Of a DNA stretch of 64,000 nt, positions 48,562-57,324 are shown piece by piece. The DNA is taken from contig NZ_VCQT01000020.1 of the NCBI RefSeq assembly GCF_005938655.1, positions 62,001-126,000 of the forward strand, read 5' to 3'. The stretch comes from Alloalcanivorax gelatiniphagus. Its GTDB lineage: Bacteria > Pseudomonadota > Gammaproteobacteria > Pseudomonadales > Alcanivoracaceae. A program made the position numbers and the translations under genes. The notes under the pieces were generated by a model. That model made no database searches and was not told the origin of the DNA. It saw only the letters and a program-made list of their open reading frames with translations. Position 1 is the stretch's first letter; each line of letters begins with the position of its first letter.

Positions 48562-49643
48562 CCCCGAGCTGCGCGCCACCCACTCACACCATCGCCATTT
48601 CCCATGTGATCGAGATCACCGAGGGCGCCCGCGACCAGGGCGTGGACGTGCGCCGGCTACTGCGGCGTGCCGGTATCTCGCCGTCGCTGCTGGAAACGCC
48701 CCTGTCGCGGGTGTCCCAGGAGCAGTACGCCCGTCTGTTGTCACTGCTCGGGCGCACCCTGCGGGATGAATATTTCGGCTTGTGCAGTCAGCCGGTGCGG
48801 CTGGGCGCGTTCGCCCATATATGCCGGGAACTGATCGATTGCGGCACCCTGGGCGAAGCCATGCGCAAGGGCTTCTCGTTCTATCATCTGATGCTCGATG
48901 ATTTCGTGGCGCGGCTCACCGTGCAACGGGGGGTGGCCAGGGTGATGATTCATCAGGACGGCCCGGACCCCCTGGCGGCCCATTACGCCCGCCGCACCTT
49001 TATGTTTTTTTCCTGGGGGCTGGCCTCCTGGCTGGTGGCTCGGCGTCTGCCGCTGCGGGCGGTGCACTATCAGCAGCCGGGGCCGGGCAGCGGCACCGAC
49101 CCCTATGTGATGTTCCAGGCGCCGGTGTTTTATGACCAGCCGCGCTTCGGTTACGAATTCGATGCCCGCTGGCTGGACCTGCCGGTGGTGCAGAACCGGC
49201 TCAGCGTGGAGGAATTTTTCCAGCAGGCGCCGGCCAATCTGCTGGTGCGTTATCGGGACGAAACTTCGGTCACCGAGCGCATTCGCCGCCTGCTGCGCAA
49301 GCACCTGGACAGCGGCCTGCCGACCCTGGAGCAGGTCGGCGACACCCTTGGTATGACGCCGCAGACCCTGCGTCGGCGGCTGCGCGCGGAGGGTCAGACC
49401 TATCAGGGACTGAAGGATCGCCTGCGCCGCGACGCGGCCATTGAATACCTTTCCAATCCGGAACTGCAATTGCAGGACGTGGCGTTCCGGCTGGGCTTTT
49501 CCGAGCTCAGCACCTTCCATCGTGCGTTCAAGAAATGGACCGGGCTGCCCCCCGGTGAATACCGCTACACCCATCTCAGCTACACCCATCTCAAAACCCG
49601 TGCCCATCGCGGCCAGATTGTTGAGTTCGGCCAATCAATTTGA
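48558..49643 (+). CDS. AraC-family transcriptional regulator
   Basis: A 361-residue regulator of the arabinose-binding-like/OruR type. It has an N-terminal sensing domain (about 20-215), a double helix-turn-helix from about 260 (LEQVGDTLGMTPQTLRRRL and LQDVAFRLGFSELSTFHRAFKKWTG), and a short C-terminal tail with two YTHL units. It overlaps tctA by 4 bases (ATGA) and therefore belongs to the catabolic run. It may be an activator that senses the imported substrate (inference). Confidence 0.9.
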   Translation: MTPSCAPPTHTIAISHVIEITEGARDQGVDVRRLLRRAGISPSLLETPLSRVSQEQYARLLSLLGRTLRDEYFGLCSQPVRLGAFAHICRELIDCGTLGEAMRKGFSFYHLMLDDFVARLTVQRGVARVMIHQDGPDPLAAHYARRTFMFFSWGLASWLVARRLPLRAVHYQQPGPGSGTDPYVMFQAPVFYDQPRFGYEFDARWLDLPVVQNRLSVEEFFQQAPANLLVRYRDETSVTERIRRLLRKHLDSGLPTLEQVGDTLGMTPQTLRRRLRAEGQTYQGLKDRLRRDAAIEYLSNPELQLQDVAFRLGFSELSTFHRAFKKWTGLPPGEYRYTHLSYTHLKTRAHRGQIVEFGQSI

Positions 49644-49709
49644 GGGGTCGCGCCATGCCCCCGGTTAAGGCCCCACGGCAACATGACCCCAATGAGATGG
49701 GAGACAACA

Positions 49710-50894
49710 ATGAAAGAACGCGTGTACGTGGCCGGGGTCGGCATGATCCCGTTCAGCAAGCCGGGAAAAAGTGAGTCCTATCACCTGATGGCGGCCCAGG
49801 CCGCCAGCGCCGCCCTGAAGGACGCCGGCATCGAATACCACCAGGTGCAGCAGGCCTACGCCAGCTATGTGTACGGGGATTCCACCAGCGGCCAGGCCGG
49901 TCTTTACCAGGTTGGCCTCACCGGCATTCCCATCGTCAACGTCAACAATAACTGCGCCAGCGGTTCCACCGCCCTGTTTCTGGCCCGCCAGGCGGTGGCC
50001 GCCGGTGCCGTGGAATGTGCCCTGGCGGTGGGCTTTGAGCAGATGACCCCGGGCGCCCTGAGCAGCCCGTTCAGCGACCGCCGTTCGGCGGTGGCCGGGC
50101 TGGTGGACGCCATGGTCGAGGTGCAGGACTACGACGACCAGGCGCCCCGGGCGGCGCAGTTTTTTGGCGGCGCCGGCCGCGATTACATGCGCGAGTACGG
50201 TGCCTCGCCGGAGACCTTCGCGCGGATTTCGGTGAAGGCCCGCCGCCACGCCGCCAACAATCCCTACGCGGTGTTCCGCGACGCCGTGACCCTGGAGCAG
50301 GTGCTGGACGCGCCGATGATTTTCGAGCCTCTGACCCGGCTGCAATGTTGCCCGCCCACCTGCGGCGCCGCCGCGGCGGTGGTGTGCTCGCCGGCCTTCG
50401 CCGCCCGCCATGGCCTGCGGGGCGCGGTACATATCGTCGCCCAGTCGATGACCACCGATATGCCCGGCACCTTCGAGAGCAAGGACATGCGCAAGGTGGT
50501 CGGCTATGAGATGACCGAGGTGGCCGCCGGCCAGGTCTACGAAGAGGCGGGTATCGGGCCCGGGGAGGTGGACGTGGTGGAACTGCACGACTGTTTCACC
50601 GCCAACGAACTGATCACCTACGAGGGCCTGGGCCTGACCGCGCCGGGCACCGCCGAGCGCTTCATTCTCGATGGCGACAACACCTACGGCGGCCGGGTGG
50701 TCACCAACCCCTCCGGTGGCCTGCTTTCCAAGGGCCACCCCCTGGGCGCCACCGGGCTGGCGCAATGCACCGAACTGGTCTGGCAGTTGCGCGGCGACGC
50801 CGGCCCCCGGCAGGTGGACGGTGCCCGGGTGGCGTTGCAGCACAACCTGGGCCTGGGTGGCGCCTGCGTGGTGACCCTGTACGGCAAGGACTGA
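49710..50894 (+). CDS. SCP-x-type thiolase (active-site residues present)
   Basis: A 394-residue thiolase. The nucleophile Cys is in NNCASGSTALF (about 81), the base His in SKGHPLGATG (about 335) and the second Cys in GGACVV near the end. This is the lipid-transfer (SCP-2/SCP-x) thiolase group, which can act on branched acyl-CoA. It contrasts with the cysteine-free paralogue 4.5 kb upstream. The ATG at 49710 has GGGAGA upstream. It is followed after 9 bases by the MaoC pair. Confidence 0.9.
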   Translation: MKERVYVAGVGMIPFSKPGKSESYHLMAAQAASAALKDAGIEYHQVQQAYASYVYGDSTSGQAGLYQVGLTGIPIVNVNNNCASGSTALFLARQAVAAGAVECALAVGFEQMTPGALSSPFSDRRSAVAGLVDAMVEVQDYDDQAPRAAQFFGGAGRDYMREYGASPETFARISVKARRHAANNPYAVFRDAVTLEQVLDAPMIFEPLTRLQCCPPTCGAAAAVVCSPAFAARHGLRGAVHIVAQSMTTDMPGTFESKDMRKVVGYEMTEVAAGQVYEEAGIGPGEVDVVELHDCFTANELITYEGLGLTAPGTAERFILDGDNTYGGRVVTNPSGGLLSKGHPLGATGLAQCTELVWQLRGDAGPRQVDGARVALQHNLGLGGACVVTLYGKD

Positions 50895-50903
50895 GGAACG
50901 GCC

Positions 50904-51362
50904 ATGATCGATACGTCTCATATCGGCGCCGCCTTGCCGGCGTTCGAGGTGGAGGTGGAGCGTGGCCGGCTGGCCCTGTTCGCCAAGGCCATCGGCCAGA
51001 CCGACCCGCTCTATAGCGACCTGGAGGCGGCCCGCGCCGCCGGTCATCCGGATCTGCCGGTGCCGCCCACCTTCCTGTTTTGCCTGGAAATGGACGCCCC
51101 GGACCCGGCGGCGCTGCGCAAACGTCTGGATATCGACATCGCCCGGGTACTGCACGGCGAGCAGCGCTTCCGCTATCACCGCCCGGCCCATGCCGGCGAC
51201 CGGCTGCGCTTCGAGCCGGTGATCGCGGACATCTATGCCAAGAAAGGCGGCGCCCTGGAATTCGTGGTGCGCGATACCCGGGTCAGTAACCAGCACGGTG
51301 AGGCGGTGGCGGACCTGCGCTGCGTCACCGTGGTGAGAAACCCGCAAGGAGCCGAGTCATGA
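50904..51362 (+). CDS. MaoC-like hydratase, N-terminal-type (HadA-like) subunit
   Basis: A 152-residue single hotdog of the FAS1-like/MaoC_dehydrat_N type: FAKAIGQTDPLYSDLEAARAAGHPDLPVPPTFLF (about 27-60), without the catalytic Asp/His. Such subunits pair with an active MaoC subunit (HadA/HadB arrangement) to form an enoyl-CoA hydratase for long or branched chains. The stop overlaps the active subunit gene by 4 bases. Confidence 0.87.
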   Translation: MIDTSHIGAALPAFEVEVERGRLALFAKAIGQTDPLYSDLEAARAAGHPDLPVPPTFLFCLEMDAPDPAALRKRLDIDIARVLHGEQRFRYHRPAHAGDRLRFEPVIADIYAKKGGALEFVVRDTRVSNQHGEAVADLRCVTVVRNPQGAES

Positions 51363-51823
51363 GCGCCACCGCCACCTTCAAGCTGCCCGCCGCCGATCAG
51401 GCGCTGCCGGAACTGGCCGTGGGGCCGGTGTCGCGGCTCGATCTGGCGCTGTATTGCGGTGCCTCCGGCGATCACAACCCGATCCATGTGGACATCGACT
51501 TCGCCCGCCGGGCGGGCATGGACGATGTGTTCGCCCACGGCATGTTGTCGATGGCCTATCTGGGCCGGGTGCTCACCGACTGGGTGCCGCAATCCTGGAT
51601 CGAGGACTACGCGGTGCGTTTCTCCGCCATCACGCCGGTGGGCGCGCGGCTCAGATGCAGCGCACGGGTGTCCGGGGTCAGCGCGCTGGACCACGGCTGG
51701 CGGCTGCGCCTGGTGCTGGCGGTGCTGGACCAGAACGACGAATTGAAGATCAAGGGCGAGGCCACCGTGCGGGTGCCCGCCGAGGCGATCAACACAGTGG
51801 AGAACGACCATGGGGAAGCTTGA
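51359..51823 (+). CDS. MaoC-like hydratase, catalytic (HadB-like) subunit
   Basis: A 154-residue single hotdog with the R-hydratase motif YCGASGDHNPIHVD: catalytic Asp38 and His43. Together with the preceding subunit it forms an (R)-specific 2-enoyl-CoA hydratase. Overlaps of 4 bases upstream and 14 bases downstream (with the SDR) show tight coupling. An (R)-specific hydratase suits an SDR of the MFE-2 kind. Confidence 0.88.
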   Translation: MSATATFKLPAADQALPELAVGPVSRLDLALYCGASGDHNPIHVDIDFARRAGMDDVFAHGMLSMAYLGRVLTDWVPQSWIEDYAVRFSAITPVGARLRCSARVSGVSALDHGWRLRLVLAVLDQNDELKIKGEATVRVPAEAINTVENDHGEA

Positions 51824-52631
51824 CGGCAAGGTGGCGCTGGTCACCGGTTCCGGCCGGGGTATCGGCCGGGAAATCGCCCTGAAACTGGCGGAGGAGGGCG
51901 CCGCGGTGGTGGTCAACGATCTGGACCCGGCGCCGGCCCAAGACACGGTGGCCGCCATCGAGGCCGCCGGCGGCCGGGCGGTGAGTTTCCCCGGCAGCGT
52001 CACCGACCCGGCGTTCGCCGAGGGGTTCGTGGCCACCGCCGTGGAATCCCTGGGCGGCCTGGACATTATCGTCAACAACGCTGGTTACACCTGGGACAAC
52101 GTGATCCAGAAGATGGATGACGAACAGTGGTCGGCGATGCTCGACGTGCACCTGACCGCGCCGTTCCGGATTCTGCGCGCCGCCGCCCCCTACCTGCGCG
52201 AAAGCGCCAAGCGGGAAGCGGAGCAGGGCCGCGAGGTGTTCCGCAAGGTGGTCAATATCTCCTCCACCTCCGGGGTCATGGGCAACGCCGGCCAGGCCAA
52301 CTATTCCGCCGCCAAGGCCGGGGTGATGGGCTTCACCAAGGCGATGGCCAAGGAGTGGGGACGCTACAAGGTGAACGTGAACTGCGTGGCCTTCGCGCTG
52401 ATCAGCACCCGGCTCACCCAGGCCACCGAGGAACAGAAGACCGTCAACATCGAAGGCCGCGATATCAAGGTGGGCGTGTCCGGCAAAAACCTGCGCGCCG
52501 CCGAGGCCGGCATTCCCCTGGGCCGGGCCGGCACGCCCCGGGAAGCGGCGGACGCGGTCTATCTGTTCTGCACCCCGGAATCCAACTACATCAGCGGCCA
52601 GACCGTCATTTGCGGCGGCGGCCGCCCGTAA
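51810..52631 (+). CDS. SDR family 3-hydroxyacyl-CoA dehydrogenase/FabG-like
   Basis: A 273-residue SDR. NAD(P) motif TGSGRGIGREIAL with VVVNDLD (Asp at the end of strand 2, NAD preference), NNAGYTWDNVIQKM, and the catalytic Ser in SSTSGVMGN, Tyr and Lys in YSAAKAG. The long insert near 200-230 separates it from plain FabG. It should oxidise the hydroxyacyl-CoA made by the MaoC pair. It is followed after 9 bases by a dehydrogenase gene. Confidence 0.87.
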   Translation: MGKLDGKVALVTGSGRGIGREIALKLAEEGAAVVVNDLDPAPAQDTVAAIEAAGGRAVSFPGSVTDPAFAEGFVATAVESLGGLDIIVNNAGYTWDNVIQKMDDEQWSAMLDVHLTAPFRILRAAAPYLRESAKREAEQGREVFRKVVNISSTSGVMGNAGQANYSAAKAGVMGFTKAMAKEWGRYKVNVNCVAFALISTRLTQATEEQKTVNIEGRDIKVGVSGKNLRAAEAGIPLGRAGTPREAADAVYLFCTPESNYISGQTVICGGGRP

Positions 52632-52640
52632 GGAGCGAGG

Positions 52641-53807
52641 ATGAGCACTCCAGCACCCGCATGGATGAACGAGGACCTGCGCATTTTCCAGAGTTCCGTG
52701 CGCCGCATCTTCGAGAACGAGTTCGTGCCCCGTGAATCGCGCTGGCTGGCCCAGGGCTACCCGGACCGGGAGGTATGGCGGGAACTGGGCCGGCTGGGCC
52801 TGCTGTGCGCCGGTATTCCGGAACAGTACGGCGGCGCCGGCGGCGGCTTCGGCCACGAGGCGGTGATCTGCCAGGAGCAGTTCCGCGCCCAGTTGAACAG
52901 CTTCAGCCTCAACGTGCACAGCAATATCGTCGGCCACTACCTGCTCAACTACGGCAGCGAGGAGCAACGTCAGCACTGGCTGCCGTCCATGGCCAGCGGC
53001 GACACCGTGGCGGCCATCGCCATGAGCGAGCCCGGCGCCGGCTCCGACCTGCAGGCGGTGCGCACCACGGCGGTGGCGGACGGCGACGACTATGTGATCA
53101 ACGGCGCCAAGACCTTCATCACCAACGGCTACCACGCCGAGTTGATCTGTGTGGTGGCCAAGACCGACCGGCAGGCCAAGGGCAGCCGTGGCATCTCCCT
53201 GATCCTGGTGGACACCCGGGAAGTGGAAGGTTTCCGGCGCGGCCGGCTGCTCAAGAAAATCGGCCAACGCGGCCAGGACACCGCCGAATTGTTTTTCGAC
53301 AACGTGCGGGTGCCACGCCGGCAGTTGCTGGGCGGAGAGGAAGGGCGCGGTTTCGCCCAGCTGATGGAGCAGCTGCCCCGGGAACGCCTGCTGATCGCCA
53401 TTGGCGCGGCGGCGGCCATGCGCCGGGCCATCGACGAGACCCTGGAGTACGTCAACCAGCGCCAGGTGTTCGGCCAGCGGCTTCTGGAGATGCAGAACAC
53501 CCGCTTCAAACTCGCCGAGGCGCACACCCAGGCCACCGTGGCCGACTGCTTTATCGACCGCTGCATCCAGGGCGTTATCGACGGCACGCTGGATGTGCCC
53601 ACCGCCGCCATGGCGAAGTGGTGGACCACCCAGCTGCATTGCCAGGTGGTGGACGAATGTCTGCAGCTGCACGGCGGCTACGGCTACATGGAAGAGTATC
53701 CGATCTCACGCATGTACACGGATGCCCGGGTGGGCAAGGTCTATGGCGGCGCCAACGAAATCATGAAGGAAGTGATCGCCCGGGACCTGGAACGTCGCTT
53801 CAACTGA
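52641..53807 (+). CDS. Long-chain-type acyl-CoA dehydrogenase
   Basis: A 388-residue flavoenzyme similar to LCAD. AIAMSEPGAGSDLQAVRTTA forms the FAD/acyl site (about 115-134). The catalytic Glu is at the LCAD/IVD position in LPRERLLIAIG (about 250). The usual YEGT site reads VYGGANEIMKEVIAR, exactly as in LCAD. Enzymes with Glu in this place often accept branched or long chains. It lies 18 bases before the acyl-CoA ligase gene. Confidence 0.9.
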   Translation: MSTPAPAWMNEDLRIFQSSVRRIFENEFVPRESRWLAQGYPDREVWRELGRLGLLCAGIPEQYGGAGGGFGHEAVICQEQFRAQLNSFSLNVHSNIVGHYLLNYGSEEQRQHWLPSMASGDTVAAIAMSEPGAGSDLQAVRTTAVADGDDYVINGAKTFITNGYHAELICVVAKTDRQAKGSRGISLILVDTREVEGFRRGRLLKKIGQRGQDTAELFFDNVRVPRRQLLGGEEGRGFAQLMEQLPRERLLIAIGAAAAMRRAIDETLEYVNQRQVFGQRLLEMQNTRFKLAEAHTQATVADCFIDRCIQGVIDGTLDVPTAAMAKWWTTQLHCQVVDECLQLHGGYGYMEEYPISRMYTDARVGKVYGGANEIMKEVIARDLERRFN

Positions 53808-53824
53808 GCGCCCTTGGAGACACC

Positions 53825-55501
53825 ATGAATAACAATCATCTCCGCTTTTATCCCCGTGGCCTGGGCCACCCCATGACGGTGCCGTCGCTGACGCTGGCGG
53901 ACAGCCTGGCGCAAATGGCCAGCCGTTTTCCGGACAAGCCGGCGCTGGTTTTTTACGACGCGGTGCTCAGCTATGCCCAGGTCCAGGACCGGGTGGAGCG
54001 GCTGGCCGGCTATCTGCGCCAGCGCTGGGGCGTGGTGCGCGGCGACCGGGTGCTGTTGCTGAGTCAGAATTGCCCGCAGTTCGTGATCGCCTTCTATGCG
54101 GTGACCGCCATCGGCGCGGCGGTGGTGCCGGTGAACGCCATGAGCACCACCGACGAACTGCGGCACTATGTGGACGACAGCGGCGCCCGGGTGGCGATCT
54201 GTGCCGAGGAGTTGTACCCGGCCCTGCGCGGCTGCGTGGACAACGGCAGCCTGGCGCGCACCCTGGTGTTCCATTACAGCGATGGCCTGGACGGTCTCGA
54301 CCACGGCGACCTGAGCCCGCCCACCTGGGTCACCGGCCCGCCGCGCCCGCCCCGGGACCCGGCGGTGACGTTCTGGAACGATGCCCTGGCGGAGGGCGGC
54401 CGGCTGGCGGCTCAACCGTTCGGCCCGGACCAGCTGTGCGTGCTGCCGTACACCTCCGGTACCACCGGCAAGCCCAAGGGCTGCCGGCACAGTCACCGTA
54501 CCCTGATCACCGCCCTGTACGCGTCCAGCCTGTGGCGTGCCTTTAATCCGGAGGCGGTGTTTCTGTCGGTGGCGCCCATGTTCCATATGCTGGGCCTGCA
54601 GAATTCCATGAACCTGCCGCTGTTCCTGGGCGGCACCCTGGTGATCCTGCCCCGCTGGGACCGCCACACCGCCGCCCGTCTGATCGAGCGCTGGCGGGTA
54701 ACGGTATGGGGCGCGCCACCGTCCATGGTGATGGGCTTCTTTGGCGACCCGGACGTGGAAAACCACGACCTCTCCAGCCTGTCGCTGATTTTCGGCGGCG
54801 GTGCCGCCATGCCCGAGGCGGTGTCGCGCAAGCTCAATGACGAACACGGCATCGTCTTCAACGAGTCCTACGGTCTCACCGAGACCGCCGCCTTCCTGCA
54901 CGCCAACCCGGTGCATCGCAACAAGCGCCAGTGTCTCGGCGTGCCCACCTTCGACGTGCACTCGCTGATCATCGACCCGGACAGCGGCGAACCGCTGGCG
55001 GACAACGAGCGCGGTGAACTGGTCACCAGCGGCGGCCAGGTGATGGACGGCTACTGGAACAATGACCAGGCCAACCGGGAAGCCTTTATCGAGATCGACG
55101 GCCGCCGTTACTTCCGCACCGGCGATCTGGCCTACCGGGACGAGGACGGCTACTTCTTCCTCACCGACCGCCTCAAACGAATGATCAGCGTGTCCGGCTA
55201 CAAGGTCTGGCCCGCCGAGGTGGAAAACCTGATGTACCGCCACCCGGCGGTGCGCGAAGCCTGCGTGGTGGGCGTGCCGGACCGGGAAAAAGGCGAGCGG
55301 GTGGAAGCGGTGCTGGTGATCGATCCGGCCTACCGGGAGCGCCTGGACGAGGCCGCCATGATCGAATGGGCGCGCTCGGAGATGGCCGTTTACAAGGCCC
55401 CCCGGGCGGTCAGCTTTGTGGACGAACTGCCCAAATCCGCCGCCGGCAAGATTCTCTGGCGGCATGTACAGGAGGAGTACGCGGCCCGTGCCGCCCAGTG
55501 A
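53825..55501 (+). CDS. Acyl-CoA synthetase (AMP-forming)
   Basis: A 558-residue ANL-family ligase. The P-loop is YTSGTTGKPKGCRHS (about 210-224), the A5 motif NESYGLTET (about 350), the A8 hinge DRLKRMISVSGYKVWPAEVE (about 460) and the A10 lysine in PKSAAGKILWR. It activates a carboxylic acid to its CoA thioester; the substrate class (medium, long or cyclic) cannot be read from the motifs. It has GGAG 5 bases before the ATG. It probably activates the acid imported by the Tct transporter. Confidence 0.9.
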   Translation: MNNNHLRFYPRGLGHPMTVPSLTLADSLAQMASRFPDKPALVFYDAVLSYAQVQDRVERLAGYLRQRWGVVRGDRVLLLSQNCPQFVIAFYAVTAIGAAVVPVNAMSTTDELRHYVDDSGARVAICAEELYPALRGCVDNGSLARTLVFHYSDGLDGLDHGDLSPPTWVTGPPRPPRDPAVTFWNDALAEGGRLAAQPFGPDQLCVLPYTSGTTGKPKGCRHSHRTLITALYASSLWRAFNPEAVFLSVAPMFHMLGLQNSMNLPLFLGGTLVILPRWDRHTAARLIERWRVTVWGAPPSMVMGFFGDPDVENHDLSSLSLIFGGGAAMPEAVSRKLNDEHGIVFNESYGLTETAAFLHANPVHRNKRQCLGVPTFDVHSLIIDPDSGEPLADNERGELVTSGGQVMDGYWNNDQANREAFIEIDGRRYFRTGDLAYRDEDGYFFLTDRLKRMISVSGYKVWPAEVENLMYRHPAVREACVVGVPDREKGERVEAVLVIDPAYRERLDEAAMIEWARSEMAVYKAPRAVSFVDELPKSAAGKILWRHVQEEYAARAAQ

Positions 55502-55543
55502 CTCCGCCACCCAGGTTCCATTCAATTCAAAAAGGTGACGACC

Positions 55544-56533
55544 ATGCCAATAACAACACTGAAAACCGCCATTCCCACTTTGCTGTGCGGTCTGCTGCTG
55601 AGCGGCGCCGCCCTCGGCGAGACGGTCAGCGCCGAGCAGTATCCCCAGCGCGAGATCGAGATCGTGGTGCCGTATCCCCCCGGCGGGGCCACCGACACCC
55701 TGGCCCGCGCCGTGTCCCAGAAGCTGTCCGAGCGCTGGAATCAGGCGGTGGTGGTGGACAACCGCCCCGGCGCCAGCGGCAATATCGGCGCCTCCTACGT
55801 GGCCCGGGACCAGGGCAACCCCTATAAGCTGCTGTTCGGCATCAACCTGCTGGTGCAGGCCCCGGCGCTGTTCGACAACCTGGGCTACGACGTGCGCACC
55901 GACCTGACACCGCTGTCGCTGGTGGCGCGCTCCCAGAGCCTGTTCGTGGCCACCCCGGGCGTGCCGGCGGACAGCTTCGAAGCGCTGGTGCAGCAAGTAC
56001 TCGACCACCCGGGGGAGTACGAGCTGGGCAACTACGGCATGGGCACCTCCGCCCATATTCAGGGCCAGTCCCTGAACCTGCAGACCGGCATGGATCTGCT
56101 GCACGTGCCGTACCCGGGTTCGGCGCCGTTGCTTAACGCCATTCTCGGCGAGCAGGTGCGCCTGGCGATCATCGACGCCGCCAGTTCCCGTTCCCATCTC
56201 GATACCGGCGCCTTCAAGGTGCTGGCGGTGACCGGTTCCGAGCGCCTGCCCACCCAGCCGGACGTGCCCACCTTCAAGGAACTGGGCTTCGAGGGCATGG
56301 ACGCCTACGGCTGGTTCGGGGTGCTGGCGCCGGCGGGCATTCCCGACGACGTGCGTGACAAATTGTCCGAGGCGATTTCCGAGATCGTGCAATCCGAGGA
56401 AGTCTCTTCACTGCTGATCCGGCTGGGGCTGATCCCGGTGGGCAACCGCAGCGAGGCGTTCGCCGAGGTCATCGAGGATGACCTGCAAACCTGGCAAAAC
56501 CTGGTCGACGAGACCGGCATCAGCATTCGGTGA
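55544..56533 (+). CDS. tctC: Tripartite tricarboxylate transporter binding protein TctC (Bug family)
   Basis: A 329-residue periplasmic binding protein: a signal peptide (about 1-26, ALG-E), then YPQREIEIVVPYPPGGATDTLARAV and VVDNRPGASGNIG, the hallmarks of Bug proteins. The domain for carboxylate binding ends with FGVLAPAGIPDDVRDKLS. The ATG at 55544 is preceded by AAGGTGA, and an in-frame GTG at 55535 lies inside that ribosome binding site. It is separated from tctB and tctA by six genes but in the same run, so one importer is likely. Confidence 0.92.
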   Translation: MPITTLKTAIPTLLCGLLLSGAALGETVSAEQYPQREIEIVVPYPPGGATDTLARAVSQKLSERWNQAVVVDNRPGASGNIGASYVARDQGNPYKLLFGINLLVQAPALFDNLGYDVRTDLTPLSLVARSQSLFVATPGVPADSFEALVQQVLDHPGEYELGNYGMGTSAHIQGQSLNLQTGMDLLHVPYPGSAPLLNAILGEQVRLAIIDAASSRSHLDTGAFKVLAVTGSERLPTQPDVPTFKELGFEGMDAYGWFGVLAPAGIPDDVRDKLSEAISEIVQSEEVSSLLIRLGLIPVGNRSEAFAEVIEDDLQTWQNLVDETGISIR

Positions 56534-56538
56534 CTGGC

Positions 56539-57321
56539 ATGAGTGAATTGACCTTCGAGAACAGCTCGGTGTTCGTGGCCGGTGGCAGCAGCGGCATTAA
56601 CCTGGGCATCGCCCGGGCGTTCGCCGAGCGCGGCGCCCGCGTATTCCTGATCAGCCGCGACCCGGAGCGGGTGGCGGCGGCGGTGGCCGGGCTCCGCGAG
56701 AGCGGCGGCGAGGCCCGGGGCTGCGCCGCCGACGTGCGCGATCCGGCGGCGCTGGACGCCGCCTACCGGCAGGCCACGGACTGGTTCGGCGAGATCGACG
56801 TGCTGATCTCCGGGGCGGCGGGCAACTTCCTGGCCAGCGCCCTGGATATGTCCTGCAACGCCTTCAAGACGGTGGTGGACATCGACCTGCTGGGCACCTT
56901 CAACGTGCTGCGTTGTGGCCACGCCTGGCTGCGCAAACCCGGCGCGGCGGTGCTCAATATCTCCGCGCCCCAGGCGTTCAACCCGACCCGCAATCAGGTC
57001 CATGCCTGCGCCGCCAAGGCCGGCGTGGACATGATCACCAAGGTGTTGGCGATGGAGTGGGGCGACCAGGGTATCCGCGTCAATTCCCTGGTACCCGGGC
57101 CGATCGGTGACACCGAGGGCATCCGCCGGCTGGCGCCCAACGAGCAGGCGCTGGAGCGGATGCGCGCCACGGTGCCGCTGCGCCGGCTGGGGGCGCTGGC
57201 CGATGTGGCCAACATGGCCATGACCCTGTGTTCGCCCGGGGCCGGGTTCGTCACCGGCGCGGTGCTCACCGTGGACGGCGGCAGCTCGCTACAGGGCGGC
57301 CGTGATCTGAAACCGGAGTAG
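56539..57321 (+). CDS. DECR2-like SDR (2,4-dienoyl-CoA reductase candidate)
   Basis: A 260-residue SDR with the pattern of peroxisomal 2,4-dienoyl-CoA reductases: AGGSSGINLGIARAFAERGA, SGAAGNFLASALDMSCNAFKTVVDIDLLGTF, and HACAAKAGVDMITKVLAMEWG where the usual SDR Tyr is replaced but Lys is kept. PGPIGDTEGIRRL is also DECR-like. DECR removes one double bond of a 2,4-dienoyl-CoA. The start is ATG 56539; a GTG at 56530 overlapping tctC is possible. An enoyl-CoA isomerase candidate follows after 3 bases. Confidence 0.85.
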   Translation: MSELTFENSSVFVAGGSSGINLGIARAFAERGARVFLISRDPERVAAAVAGLRESGGEARGCAADVRDPAALDAAYRQATDWFGEIDVLISGAAGNFLASALDMSCNAFKTVVDIDLLGTFNVLRCGHAWLRKPGAAVLNISAPQAFNPTRNQVHACAAKAGVDMITKVLAMEWGDQGIRVNSLVPGPIGDTEGIRRLAPNEQALERMRATVPLRRLGALADVANMAMTLCSPGAGFVTGAVLTVDGGSSLQGGRDLKPE

Positions 57322-57324
57322 CCC

